Shown one piece after another: positions 12,753 through 25,518 of a stretch of 64,000 nt of DNA; the stretch's first letter is position 1, and each line of letters begins with the position of its first letter. Below the pieces are notes generated by a model. The model made no database searches. It saw only the letters and a list, made by a program, of their open reading frames with translations, and was not told where the DNA came from. The position numbers and the translations under genes were made by a program. Source of the stretch: Hydractinia symbiolongicarpus (lineage: Eukaryota; Cnidaria; Hydrozoa; Anthoathecata; Hydractiniidae); contig NC_079882.1 in the NCBI RefSeq assembly GCF_029227915.1, positions 27,223,001-27,287,000 of the forward strand, read 5' to 3'.

Positions 12753-13912
12753 TGAACCTTTTTTATTGACAAATTCAAAAGTCATTACATATTTTCCTGA
12801 AAAAAAATAACTATTTCCGAATCCAATTTAAAACGCCGGTTTGCTGGGTGACATTTATACTATATTGACGTTTCTCATTCATTGTATGTTCGCATACGCT
12901 TCAATGAATGTTTAATTACTACGATGTAGTGCATCTGGCTATCTGTAGTATCGCCATAGCAGCCGCCATTTTGAAGAGACGTTTGTTTTTGTTTTTATTC
13001 ACTTTTTTATTTATTTGTTTATTTTGTTGGTTTTAGGTTTCCGTATAGATGTTCCTATTGGTTCGAAAACACGAAAGCATTTCTTCCAAGAAGATATAAA
13101 TTTAAATATTTTCATTTTGAAAAGACTATTTTTTGCAAAGTTTTTTTTTGTTTGTATTTTTTTACATCATAAATTACCTACATGATGTAATCCCACCCTC
13201 CCTTGTTTTAATATATACAAACATTATCCTTATTTACTTTGTCAAAAATTACATATTTTTTCAACAAACATATTATAGTGCGTGCGGCCATTGATGGGCA
13301 ACGTTATGTCAATATTTAATATCGTACGATATAATACATGTATTTTTTTGTCTGTAATATTATAAATTTATTTTTTATGTCAGACTTATTGTTCCTAAAG
13401 AAATTGTATATAAAACAAACCATTTAACGTATCATTTGTATATACGATCTTAATTTATGTGATAAGAATCCGGCATATGTCGGTTCATACCATATCTGTT
13501 GTTTTTGTTGCGTTCACGAAGTGTCTGAAAATTAAGTGTCACTTGAATGACGGATATTAAAAAGGCGGGAATCATAGATTCGAGGGATAAGTGAAAACCA
13601 GTCTGTCTGATTATTTGCCAAAGGAGGAGGAGTTGATTTATCTTAAGGATTTTATAATAAGCTTTGTTATACATTCTTAGCTGTTAACGTTGACATAAAA
13701 CCCTGCTAAAGGTTTCATTTTTCAAATATATTTATTTGTCAAGAAAGAATTTTTTTTACCTGTGGTATGTTTTTATTAACTGAGACAAAAATATAACAAC
13801 ACCAATATAATCTTGGCTTAACCCTTTTTTTGAAGAATCCCAAATTATCAATATTTTTTAACAAATAGCTTTAAATTTTAAACCGATTTCTGGCCACCTC
13901 CTAACTCAAGGC

Positions 13913-13981
13913 ATTCTCGTCTTCAGAGCTCTTTGAGATTAAGACTTCGAGTTTATCTCAAAGAGCTTTGGGGTCTAGAAT
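13913..13981. repeat. Palindromic short element (CTCGTC...AGAGCTCTTT family)
   Basis: The arms starting at 13913 and ending at 13981 are imperfect reverse complements of about 27 bp. They share AGCTCTTTGAGAT and its complement, around a loop of about 15 nt. The outer ends resemble those at 16124-16179, so the two appear to be one repeat family. Confidence 0.6.
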
Positions 13982-16123
13982 GAACTCAAAGTAGATGAAA
14001 GTGAACACTGTCGGATGGGAATTTTGGTGTAAGCCTCATCTTGATATCTTAAAGTTAAGTGATCACGATATATGGCTAATAGACGTTAAGTCAGTATTTC
14101 AGACTTAATGAGACGTACTTTGGAAGATTTATTGACAAACTTTTTAGAGGTGACGCGAAATATGGTGTAATAACATCAGTTATAAATATTTTAAAAATCA
14201 ACGATAACTTCAATCATATTTTCTTAAAATTTAAAGTAAATTTTAACATAAAAAAAACTTGCGTTAAAATAAATATAGCAGCACGACCTAAGCAGGTAAC
14301 TGTACAAATACAATGGCACGTTATTGTACAAAAGGAAGCATGAAATAATATTAGTTGCTCAACGTGGAAAACAATTTTACGCATGATTATTCTTCTTATT
14401 AAAACAATTTTTTAAGAGAAATAATTATACTGAAAATAACTGACGAAAAAAAAGCTATAGCAAGGCGAAATGTTACAAAAATTTATTTTCTTTTTGAAAA
14501 AAAGCAACACAAAAAATGTGAATAATATTAAAATGCTGGAAATATTAAATCAAAATAAGAACAACTTTAGGCTAAATAAATATATGTGAAAAAATAAAAA
14601 CAATGCTAAAATCAAATATCCTGGTTCCTTTTTTGAACAGAAACGCCAGCGCGGTTACTATATTTACTCGAGTGTCACACTTGAAAGATCTGATGGTGAA
14701 ATAGTTTATGCAATCTTCCATTAAAAAAGCTCTCTTCTTGAAAAATTGATTTTTCAAATGGTAAAAAAATATGTATGACGAAAGCAATCCTGCTTGATAC
14801 ATGCATATGAATCCTAGATTACGTTTTCCTGCGCTACAATATATTTTTTAAATTTATTTTTCTGTAGCACATTTAAATTATTAACGATTTCTTGACATCT
14901 CAAAACTAAATATACACACGCTAACTTTGAGTGAATAAGATAATTCATCTAAAGCTTGGTTTCTCTAGCAATAAGTCATCACTTTCGTTATGCGTGCAAA
15001 CTAGAAGAAAATAAAAAGTGTCGTATCGATGAAACGCAGGCGAGGAGTGCGCATAGAATGCGTTTTTCGAAAACAGGTGTATCGAAAATGGTTTAAGAAA
15101 ACGCGGTACCAGCATGCATCGCGTTGAGAAACAAGTGTTCGTACAACTACGAACAGTATGGTACAAAATATAAATCAACTATCCACTTAACTGCGACCTT
15201 TCTTAGAAATAAAAAAGGGTTCTAAAAAAACAAGCAATTCTGGCACACCCATTTTTAGCAAAAATGCAGAAAAAATTTAAGTAAGTGCCTGTTCCACATA
15301 GTAACAAAAATGCAGCTTAGCTACGGTTGATAAAAACATAAGACGTGTAGTGCTCATTAGCTGAAAATTGCTAAAAAAGAGTTTTAAATATTATGTCACA
15401 GAATTTCTCTTTGTATTTACAAAACAAAAGTAAATTTTATATGACCATCTTGCCCAGTATTTTTGCCTTTTTGACAACCTTAGATCCAGGTCTTGTTAGG
15501 TTTTTTAATATTTATAGATGGAACACGTCCGTCGTTTTTATTTTTCAAAATTAGTAGGCTATGGAATTTGCCCCTCTGACATCCCCCGCTTGCTACAGAC
15601 CTGAGAGGACATATACCCACATCAACTTATTACTGACGACACAAAACTTGACAACATGCCATCTTTAGCTTTAGCACTATGGGAGCCTGAGGATGATGAT
15701 CAGTATACGTTTTTTAGGGGGAAGGTAAAATTACTGTGCTAACATTGATAATTTGAGAGATAATTTGAGAGCAAAAAAATCGATAAACAACAACAATGTT
15801 TTGTTGCCAAAACGATCCCAGGTGAACGATTTGATTTCATTTGAAATTAACCGCGTTTCAATTAAACCATGTAAAGATTTTTAACGTTGTTAATTATCTT
15901 TCTTTTAATATTTTTATTACTTATTATATTCTCACGATATAATAAAGTTTGCACGTTTTCTATAACATGCTGATAATTACACTGCATGAATAAAAACCCG
16001 TTAAATTGATGCTTGGCACATTTTTATAAAAAGACAATATTCACATGTTAGCAGAAGGTTACACAAAATGTCATGTTGTTTCTGTTTTTTTAAAAAATAA
16101 AAATGATCTGTTAATTATATGTA

Positions 16124-16179
16124 ATTCTCGTCCCCAGAGCTCTTTCAGGTTCGTATGAAAGAGCTCTGGGGATGAGAAT
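16124..16179. repeat. Near-perfect palindromic element
   Basis: Two 24-bp arms (16124-16147 and 16156-16179) are reverse complements with one mismatch and enclose an 8-nt loop. The outer sequence contains CTCGTCCCCAGAGCTCTTTC. It is probably a minimal MITE. It shares end sequence with 13913-13981 and, more loosely, with 44771-44846. Confidence 0.65.
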
Positions 16180-19100
16180 GATTATATGTAACAGTTACAA
16201 AAAAGAATATATTCGCTAATTCACTTGACACCCTAAAACTATATTCTCTTCCCCAAGACTTCTTGTATTGTATGCTTTTAAATGTGTTTAGGTTGTTCTT
16301 TGTAGGATAAAAATCGTATTATGTTTTTAGGGTATGAGGGTGGCGGTGGTGGAGGGGACGGGAGGTGTGGTCAATTTTGTGTTAATTTTTTCTGAAATCA
16401 AAACAGTGATACGAACTTTGGTAAGAATAAAAAAACCAGGATTATCCATGGGTGAAAAACAGAACAAAAATTTAGATCAACCTTAGGATCCACATGGTTT
16501 TGCATTAAGAAATATTAACCTAAAAATTAAAATCCACCTCATCCCCAGGACCCCTTCTTCACTTTTTGACATTAAGTGGAAATGAACCCTAGCAAAAAGT
16601 TTCCTTAGTTGCCAAAAACATCTTAAAAAAATATTGCCATTATTAAGAGCGTTTTAACGTGTTTTTTTTAAGAAACACCGTATAAATAATTTAAAGTCCA
16701 CGACATATATCTGATAAGATTTTTGTTATCAACCACATTTCATCTATCAAATTACTCAAACAATAGCAGTTTTTTTCAAAATGCTCCTTTAGAGCTAGTC
16801 ATGTTCAGCACGATTAATGTTTGGTAACTGTGACGAATGAATGTCTTTTTTGCTTCTTTGTTAACAAAACCTACCAGATTTTTATATAGTTAGAATTTAA
16901 TAGTTTTAAAGGGTTAGCAACATTTATTTAAAAGACGTTCCCACATTGTTTACGAGTCTTCATTAACCTTAAGTTAATGATCTGCAAGAACTTAAGATCA
17001 GCAAGCAACATCATTACTTACAAGAAAACAGTGGAAAATCTCCTACAAGGCTATATATACATAAGGCTAGACAGCTTTGTTGTATCTTTCCAAATTTGAT
17101 ACATTTATTTGCGTGTTTATCTTCAGAATGGGATTGTTTGTTTCCATATACCTTTCTGGCTACATGACTTTTTCTTCATCAGTTGTCTGTAAGGGTTCTA
17201 CTTTATGACAGTCGAGCCACGATAATAGTTTTACATATAGTAAAAATTCCTCCCCTTGATCAAGCACGAAAACGTATCCTGGAAGAAAAAGGAACTTGCA
17301 TTTTTAACCAAAAAAATATTGAAATTCCGTATATTTATTACCTAAATGGTGCAAGAACGGAAAACACACTTTAAAAAAAAAACAATTTTTTGTTTTCCTA
17401 GGTATTGAAGGGCTCGGCTTATACGCGTGTTGCATATTTTATGCATGACGTATGGCATAATCAGAAACTATGCGGCAGTTAAAAATGGTGGCGCGAGAAG
17501 GAATACTGAGTACTTTTTTACATTCCCCTGAATATAATAATACGCGGGTAGCTTTTACGCGGGTGGGCTTGTACTCGGGTGGACTTATCTGCGGCATTTT
17601 ACGGTATTAGACATTAAATTAGACGTTATTAAACATAAAAACATATTCAATTCGAGTATCCAAAAATATCTGTTAAAATTGGAAAACTAATGCTGTTCAG
17701 GCAATTTTACCGGACGTTTCCTACTTTCTTTTTACTTTTAAAAAGGGCGGAAAGGGACGTGCCTGAATCATGACTTTAATACTTTTTTCCGACGTTAAAA
17801 CTTTAATTCACTTTTGTTAACAGACAAGTAATCGTTCAGCAGTTAATATTATTGTTATTAAGCTGGCTAGACATAAAACCATAGACGAAAACAATCTTTT
17901 TTTGCAATCAATGGATGTCTAGCAACCGTTGATGCTACGGGTAGATCATCTATCACGCTCAACAAATTTGTTATGACGGTAAAAAGGCTGGTGTGGATTA
18001 CACTCTATTTGCTTTATAAGAACAATTTTATAAGAACACAAGCCTCGGATTTTAACGAAAAATAAAAACGGCTCAAATCATCGGTTTTATTATTAAGAAC
18101 AATTAGAGTCTGCATTTTTCTATAAATTGAAAAATCAAAGTATGGATTCTGTTACAAATTTCTATCAAGGTACGTACGGATAACAATTGTGCTTGGTTGC
18201 GATCGTTTCTTTTCTCACCTACCATGAATGCAAGATGGTGTTTATAATTGTGTAAATGTTCAACAGCATAATTATTAGGCTACCTAAAAACAAGCCCGGG
18301 GGACGAAGTTGATAGATTACAGAAAATTTTATAAAAAAATCCTTCAACAAAAACAACATGGCCAAATTCTTGAGATAGGTTGGTGGTTTCTAATGATTCT
18401 TATAACAAAAAGCGTGCATATTACAAAAATATGGGACCTACGGAGGTATGTACGAACAAGCCTTCAAAAGTTATTTCCACTGCAACAAAAAACAACTCGG
18501 ATCTATAATAGATACATACATTGCTAAAACCATTTGAGGGAAATTCAATAGTGCGAAACTAGTTTTTAAAAGGTTTCCTATTTTTTGTTTTAATAGCACA
18601 AAGGTATAATCATGGCATGGTATAATCAGAGAACCTAGAATTAACATTTGGTTCTGCAAAATTGCGTTTTTGTTAGTTGTTTTGTAATTTCCGCACTTTC
18701 TCAGAGTAGTTTTCGAGCTCTTCTTCTATGGATTTTTCTTGTTTGGAAACCAAAATATATTTTATTTAGTCCTTTCATCATCCGTACGATTCTAGGATGA
18801 CTGCTGTAAAGCATCGCTGTGTTGCAACGATAACGCGTAGTCCCCATAATAATAATCCGATTTTAATTGAACTTGTTTCGATTTTTATAATTTTTTTTAC
18901 ACTACTTTCTAACACATCTGCTACACGGAATAATTCTCGTCAGGGTCCACAAAGGCCCTAAAATCTGCGCGAATCTGTTATAGAAAAGGCTATATGACAA
19001 CTTGTGGAAACGAACTTTAAAATTTATTTTGTTCTGTGACTATGAGTGGGAGGAGATGGATGATGGCATATGTCGTGTGATAATTTGTTGTAGTACGCGG

Positions 19101-19759
19101 AAATTTTTGCTGCGATCAGGCCGAGAATACAGGATTTGCTTAGAAAAATAAAGAGCAAAAATGGTAGAACAGAAGTGCAAATTTTTCTAGCCAAAAGGTC
19201 CTAGCCAAAACTGAAGTTTTTTGGTCTGTGTTTCTGTTGTTTATTTGACTGTGGACAAGTGGTAATATTTTTAGTAATCTGTTTCCTTAAGCCGGTTGGC
19301 TATTTTTATGCATAAGTATATATTAACGAGATAATAATTTCGAAGTGGCTATTTTATACGTGAAATATTATTTTTTATTCCTGTGCTGTGTGTACGACGT
19401 AAGGTTTTTGGTGTCTTTTGTTAGCTTCCTAGCTAGCTAGGTAGCTATAGAACTAATTTGTTTTAATCCTTATACTATATTGGCAAATGTTTTTCTTTAC
19501 TTATAAGCAAATTATGTTTTAAGTGAAATATTCTCTTGGTTGGAGCGTCATGTGGCACAAACTTTTAGTTGTGAGGAAACACAGGCGTTTCATGGTCAAA
19601 CAAACATGGTCAAGCTTTGATTAATCCAGAACTACAAGTATCGGATTAAATTAAAGCTATATAAATTAGCAATATGACATGTTAAAAGTTAGCTAGAAAA
19701 CAAAGATTTTATGAAATATTCAGTCCTTATCAAAGAAAGAAAGATGTGCATATTTTACA

Positions 19760-20072
19760 TGGCTAGCCTGACAAATATCGAAGAATATACCCTGTCCATT
19801 ATTTCCAGGAGGGGTCATGGCTTAGATGGAGAGTCCTAGAGTATTTAATGCTCATTTTGAGCTACACAGAGCCCGTGCTATACTAGACAACTCCCGGCAA
19901 TATCCAACAACCCACACAGTGTGCCATCTCCCCAATTTCCCTCACATGACTTGGGTTAACCCAGAATTATGGTAACATTCACTCACCCATATTGAATCAC
20001 TGTCAAGAGGAATCGAACCCCAGTCTCCCGCACAGAGTACCAGAGCTATAACCACTAATCTACGGCGCCACT
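19760..20072 (-). mobile_element. tRNA-derived SINE
   Basis: Read on the minus strand, the 5' end (about 20072 downward) has a pol III type 2 promoter. An A-box-like TAGATTAGTGG lies at 20062-20052, and a perfect B-box GGTTCGATTCC at 20019-20009, about 33 bp apart as in a tRNA. The following 230 bp (to about 19760) is a tRNA-unrelated body with no coding potential. A genuine tRNA gene is unlikely because the acceptor arm and 3' half do not pair. The 3' limit is approximate and no target duplication was identified. Confidence 0.65.
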
Positions 20073-21082
20073 ATAAAGAATCAGTCCGGGATAAGGCTAC
20101 CATAAAAAATATCTTATGATCGCGTCCTGAAGACCCTGCAAAAATGAGTCGGCTGGTCGGTCGGGTGTATTTTTTCCTGGGATTTTCAGATCGGAGCAAG
20201 TAAGGGCCAAAAAACAGTATAGCGCCACTCGAACATCGTTTGCAGACCCTTTTTCGGACCTGTACCTTTTCTCAGACCGTCTATTTATGAAGAGATGACT
20301 GTATAAACAGCATGTTTTCCCTCAAACCATAATAGCTACCCCAAAAAATACTGACCTGTAATTGGCTTAAAAGTATCATGTGACATTTGCCAACCAGGAT
20401 TTGTTGAAGAGGGGTCTTTTCCTGTGGATTTTTTCTCAGGGAACAATGGTTTAAGGTTTTAAACTATTATTGATGTCTAGATTAATGCCTTCTTATATAT
20501 CAGAATTTATTTGAAGTCCTAACAAGTCTTTTGTGTGAAGAAATGGGCTGAAAATAACTTTGCTTCACCTAGCATCCTTATCTTTGTCCTCCTACGCAGA
20601 TACCAGAGCCGAGAAAGAGCTTACCACTGAAAATGTAAACAAAGAATTCATCTATGCGATGAAATGTAGTTATCAACAGGAATATTTAATACAGCAGTTT
20701 TAAAACACTTATATCTCTTTAGGTGTTAGTCGAAAATGATTCCATACATTATTTTGATCAACATTTTAATCTCTACTCCTTACAGGCAGAGAATAAACTA
20801 ATTTTCACCAAATTTTCAAAGTCAGCAAAACACCTCAAACAATCTATTTTTTCCAGTACAAAGTATATATTAATATTTATTTAAATTTTTTTAATTGCTG
20901 TTATTTACAAATTTTATAGACTTTGCACTGAAAGTATTTTCAGCATCATCACACGCAGGTTATTGTTATTTGAACAATAAATTTTTCTGATCTTTTCAAT
21001 TTCTCATGATTTAATAATTTTTGTTTTGTTTGTTTTTCTCCCTTTTTCGTAACCTTGAAACAACTGTACAATCAAACACTAG
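20073..21082. other. Intergenic, nothing supported
   Basis: About 1 kb of AT-rich DNA with a slightly GC-richer stretch at 20090-20290 that may belong to an older repeat. No coding or RNA signal was recognised. Confidence 0.4.
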
Positions 21083-22640
21083 TAATTAAGTAAGTAAGAA
21101 TTTATTTCGTTTAAGTTTTTGCTACTTTTAAAATTTTGGCTTTCTAGCCACCATATAAGTAGTATAACACAATACAAGATTTGGGGGTCCGGATACTAGT
21201 GCTTTAATGTAAACAGAAACGCCAATATAGGCCTCTCCTTCTTTGGCACTTCTAGCATGCTTCGCTACCCTGAAAAGAGGTTCAAAGTCCAAAAATGAAG
21301 CACTGTTAAAAGCTCTACTACTAGTAGTATTTATTTGCTGCTATATAGATTGTACATAAATGGACTAAAAAAATGTAAATTCAAATATAAATATATGATA
21401 CATCCTAATACAAACTAAAGCAGCCAGGAGACCAGACAATAGCAAAAGCTTTAAAATGAGCGAAAATTTTTTTTGGAGAACTGTGTATATAGGTAAATAA
21501 ATTAAGTCTAGATAGACTGAGTGAGGTGAGGTCAAAAGTGTTGAAATGATTTTGAAGAGAAGTTAGTGATTGATAGTGAATGGAATTAGTGCCATAAGTT
21601 AAAGTTCTAATAGAAATTGAAAGGAGTTTGTTGAAACATCCTCTGGTATTTGATAGATAAGTCAGATTAATTTATTTTTTAACTTGTAAGGGTGGTATTT
21701 TATTAAGAGCTTTATAAATTAAGAAAACATTTAGTGTAAAACAAGATCGGCAAAGGTGGGTATGTGTAATATGGTAAATAATGGTTGTGAGTGGGCATGG
21801 TGATCAGAAATTGTTATCAGGCAAACTGCAGTTTTTTGAAGTCTGAATATCAAGAAATAATTGGAAGTTTTTGACCCCAAACTTGTGTTGCATATGAAAG
21901 GTGAGAATGGAAAAAAGCAAAATAGACAGTGCAAAGGGTGTCCTGTGATAGGTAATAACGTAGTTTTGTGAGAATACCATTAGTTCTACAAAGTTTAAGA
22001 GCAAGGGCTATAGTGATAGGACCATAATAAATTTTCATCTAAGAATACCCCCAGGTATTTTACTGATGATGAGAGAGTAAGATGTTGGCCACCTGGTTTT
22101 AGTTTAATATTATAGTTAGTTTTCTTCTTGATGTTTCTAAAGAGAATAACTTCTGTTTTGGTCACATTTAGAGCAATTTTATTGGCAGTGAGCCACTTTA
22201 TTAAAAATTTAAAATCAAGGTGGTATCATCAGCAAAGAGAAAAGGTTCACAGTTAACTATTGATTTAGGGATGTCATTGGTATATAGTAAAAACAGAGCC
22301 TTGTGGTACACCATGTGAGATGGAAATTTTGGGATTGGAGCTGTGACTATTAACCAAAACATTTGCTTATATATACTGATACATATCCTGATTGGATAGG
22401 TATGATTTAAACCATTGTTTAGCTATACCTCTAATTCCATAGTCTGACAAGAAGAATTCCATAATCTACAGTATCAAAAGTATTTTGTAGATCAATAAAT
22501 ACCCCACATGAGAAGTGTTCTTTGTCTAAGAATAAGCAAATTTGTTCAGTGAGCCTGATAAGTGCATAAGAGGTAAAATGCTGGCTGCGAAATCCTAACT
22601 GTTTTTTAAAAATCATCTTGTGTGTAAAGGTGGTTAAAAT
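21083..22640 (-). pseudogene. Decayed CR1/L2/Jockey-like LINE reverse transcriptase
   Basis: On the minus strand the conserved blocks of a non-LTR reverse transcriptase appear in order but in shifting frames. GFRSQHFTSYALIRLTEQ and FIDLQNTFDTVD lie at 22616-22440, then GIRGIAKQWFKSYLSNQ near 22430-22380, GVPQGS near 22310, and the catalytic block ending FADDTT near 22218. KWLTANKIALN and KYLGVFLDE follow near 22200-22040, and HSHLSYATQVWGQK near 21910-21870. At least one stop and two frameshifts break the frame, including one between GVPQGS and the FADD block. Sequence down to about 21083 is probably the 3' part. The endonuclease end is missing, so this is a 5'-truncated dead copy. Confidence 0.75.
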
Positions 22641-25518
22641 AAACCACTGTGAAGAACACCAGAATTAATTTAATTAATTGCTGCTTTTTTTCTGCGTTGA
22701 ACCTAAATATTTATTTATAAATTTGAACTAATTTTTTCTTACCACCTTTTATATAGTCGAGGAGGGTGAGGGTAATTTTTTGCCATTTTACAAAATTTAG
22801 TTTTACTCTATTTGCCGCAACCAGAAAACATATTTAGCATTTTGTACTATCTCTATGTTTAGAAAATGAAATTATGTTCAAATCCTTTGAGTTAACGTCC
22901 GGAAATGGCTTAATTATTATGCCTTCGCGGCAGTCTTTTTGCAGTTTTTACGTTCCAATTTTATGTGGACTTGATTCGATAAATAAGTATGATTATAAAT
23001 CCTTTAGGGGTATTTCTTAGTTTTTGATGTTGAAATTTCAGGGATTTAATGTGTTGACATATCCTGCATCATAATGTTTGTCAAGCCTAATGTTTTAGTT
23101 GATTATTTCAAGTATATGTCAACCAAAGTGGATATTTTTTGTCTAGGTTGTAATGCTATCCCAATTTAGAATGGTTTTCAAGCCATATAACAGGACAAAA
23201 GTTTCTAAATGGAAAAGCAGGACAAAACTACACCATTTTGATAAAAAAACCCTTGGGGTTGGTGCATCCATTTCTAAGCCATACTTTCCATTTGTAAACT
23301 GAGCACAAATCACCTTTTTATAAGAAACCTAAGCATTTGGGTGAACTCAAGGTTTCGTAATTTTTCTTATTTAGGTTTTGACAAGTTTCTTGAAAGGATT
23401 GTTTATTTTATTTCAAGGCTTTGCAATATATTGAAAGGAATTTAATAACACTATTGTTATTGTTATGAAGTCCCATGCAAAGATTTGATCAAGTAGACTA
23501 AGAATGAAAATAATAAGTGATTTTTGATGAAACCATTTTTATTATGGAGCTGTAAATGCTGATCAAGAAAATGTATAAGATCACGTGCTTTAAATAACAA
23601 ACGGTATACAACAGAGATATTGCAGTCTAAATATTTTTAATGACATATAAATCTGTTGGTCCTGAAACAGGTAGGTCTGGCCCAATTTTGGGGATTCAGT
23701 TTAATTTCCCTAGGTGGCCGCACTTACGCATATGGGAGTTTCCACATTATTGGCCCTAGAAATATATAAAACACTGCAATGACTTTGCCAATATTAATTA
23801 CTGTATCAACGTCAGTTGGGAAGTCTAAGAGTTGCATAAAAATTTGATGAGTTGATGTGAATACATCAATTTTTGTATGGTTCATCATCACATTGGTTAT
23901 TCAAATCATTTTTGGATTGATCTGTTGTCATAGATTTTGTTCACTTTTACATATACTTGGCTGTCTTTTTATTAAACATAAGTTCCCACAACTGAAATTA
24001 ATCAATTTTCTTTAATCATTGCATAAAATTCCATTTTATTTTTTTTGATTCCATTAAAAACACTTTCCTATTCTGTGTATTGATTACATTAAGATCTCTG
24101 CATCACTTCTGGATTTTGATTCCAATGTCATCTCTTCTTGATGAAACCTTTTCAGGTCCCAAAAGTTCTTTAGAGTCCCCTTGCAGGTTGTGTGATAGTT
24201 GTGACCATTGACAATTTGATTTCTAACAGCTGCATCAGCTGTCGTGGTCCACAATTATTTGACATATTGGACAATGTGTGCTCCCAAATCATGACCTATC
24301 AATGTTTGGTTTTCCATTGGCTTGTATAAATCCTTTATGGCCAAGGCAAATATTGATTCAGTCTGTCCATCCCCATCATTCTCATTGAGTTGTTTTCTAC
24401 AACATCTCCAAAAATATTTCTGTCAAGTTGTAACATTGAAACAAGATGTTGTGTTCTTACTTTTTTCAACAATTCACTTCTCGTAGCTTTAAATGTTCAA
24501 CAATTCCTTTTTTAAAGTATATTTGAATTACCTTATTGTGTACCTACAATTGTGCATGTGTGCTTTAGAACCTCAGAATATTGCAAAATTATAGTAAAAA
24601 AAACTTTGAAAACACCCAAAATTGACAAAAAAATTTTAAATGGAGCATTGCTTGTGGTTTGTCCACTTAGTTAGAGAGGCGAACAGTTTTTTAGGTATAC
24701 TGTTATGACATCCATCAGCCTGTTTAAATTGAATCTTGTCTACAAAACTGTCAATAAACAAAAGTTTGTAAAATGTTTTTCTTTTCTTGTGTAGAGTTTA
24801 ACGTTCATCAAAATATTGCTGTGCTTTTAACGAACCATTAAAAGATATAGAAAGAGAACTACTTTAAGTTGTTCTCTTGTTGCCTCTTTTGTGTAGAGCA
24901 TGAAACACTGACCAAAATGAGGTATATGAGATCATGTATTTTTTAGGATAGGAAGATACTAAGGTTAAGGGTTTTTTAATGGCGTCATCAATCCCTTGAT
25001 TTTTAAGCAGACATGCGATTTGACCAATTTTTGTGTCTAAGGTATTTGGCTGCGAAGTTAAAAGTGCGCTGCAATAGATTTACTAATTTTATGTTGCTGT
25101 GAGAGGTTAAACTAATGTCAAGGCCTTGTAAGTGATAAAACAAATTTATGAGTGATGTTTTGCAGCATTTATGGACAAAAAAGTTGTAAAAAATCTAACC
25201 CTGTATGCAGAAAAAAAGCGAAAATTCTGCAGAAGTTCCACCCAAGAAAACAAAACATACAGACTGTTTTTACACTTGTAATTGGCTCTTTGTGATTGGT
25301 TCATTTGATTTCTGAGTTCGCCCTGAGAAATTTATTTACATCTAAGGTTTAGAATTAAATTTAATATTCTTGAGAAAGGCTAGTTTAAGTAAGCTACATA
25401 TTCATTTATTCATTAAACATTCTCTGTTATAGATCTATTGTTACCAAGTTTAAATTTTTTAAGGATCATGTTATTTTTGTTACAGTGTCTAAATATGTAA
25501 AGAATATGTAGATTGACA
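22641..25518. other. Intergenic with one decayed ORF
   Basis: Apart from the degraded reading frame at 24084-24422 (listed separately), no gene, RNA or repeat structure could be supported before the PPP1R11 start. The promoter of PPP1R11 must lie at the right-hand end, but no clear core element was seen. Confidence 0.4.
24084..24422 (-). pseudogene. Decayed coding fragment of unknown family
   Basis: The minus strand reads about 112 codons with a single internal stop near 24260. The composition is protein-like, including NENDGDGQTESIFALAIKDL followed by LIGHDLGAHIV, and after the stop ADAAVRNQIVNGHNYHTTCK. This balanced, non-repetitive composition contrasts with the AT-driven noise frames around it. 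I do not recognise the family. A remnant of a transposon-encoded protein is the simplest reading. Confidence 0.35.

Larger units (their letters stand above)
12753..19759. other. Intergenic, palindromic repeats only
   Basis: After the CDK inhibitor I find no supported gene over about 7 kb. The stretch holds two palindromic short elements (13913-13981 and 16124-16179, listed separately). A lone CTCATCCCCAGGAC motif lies near 16538. A GC-richer patch at about 17395-17610 ends in TTTTACGGTA and is probably one end of another interspersed repeat. A TAGC-rich run lies near 19425. Short reading frames here lack motifs and splice context. Confidence 0.5.

Noticed and set aside
20009-20072. Possible tRNA gene on the minus strand
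   Set aside because: A- and B-boxes are present but the acceptor stem and 3' half do not pair, and a long unrelated body follows, so it is called a SINE.
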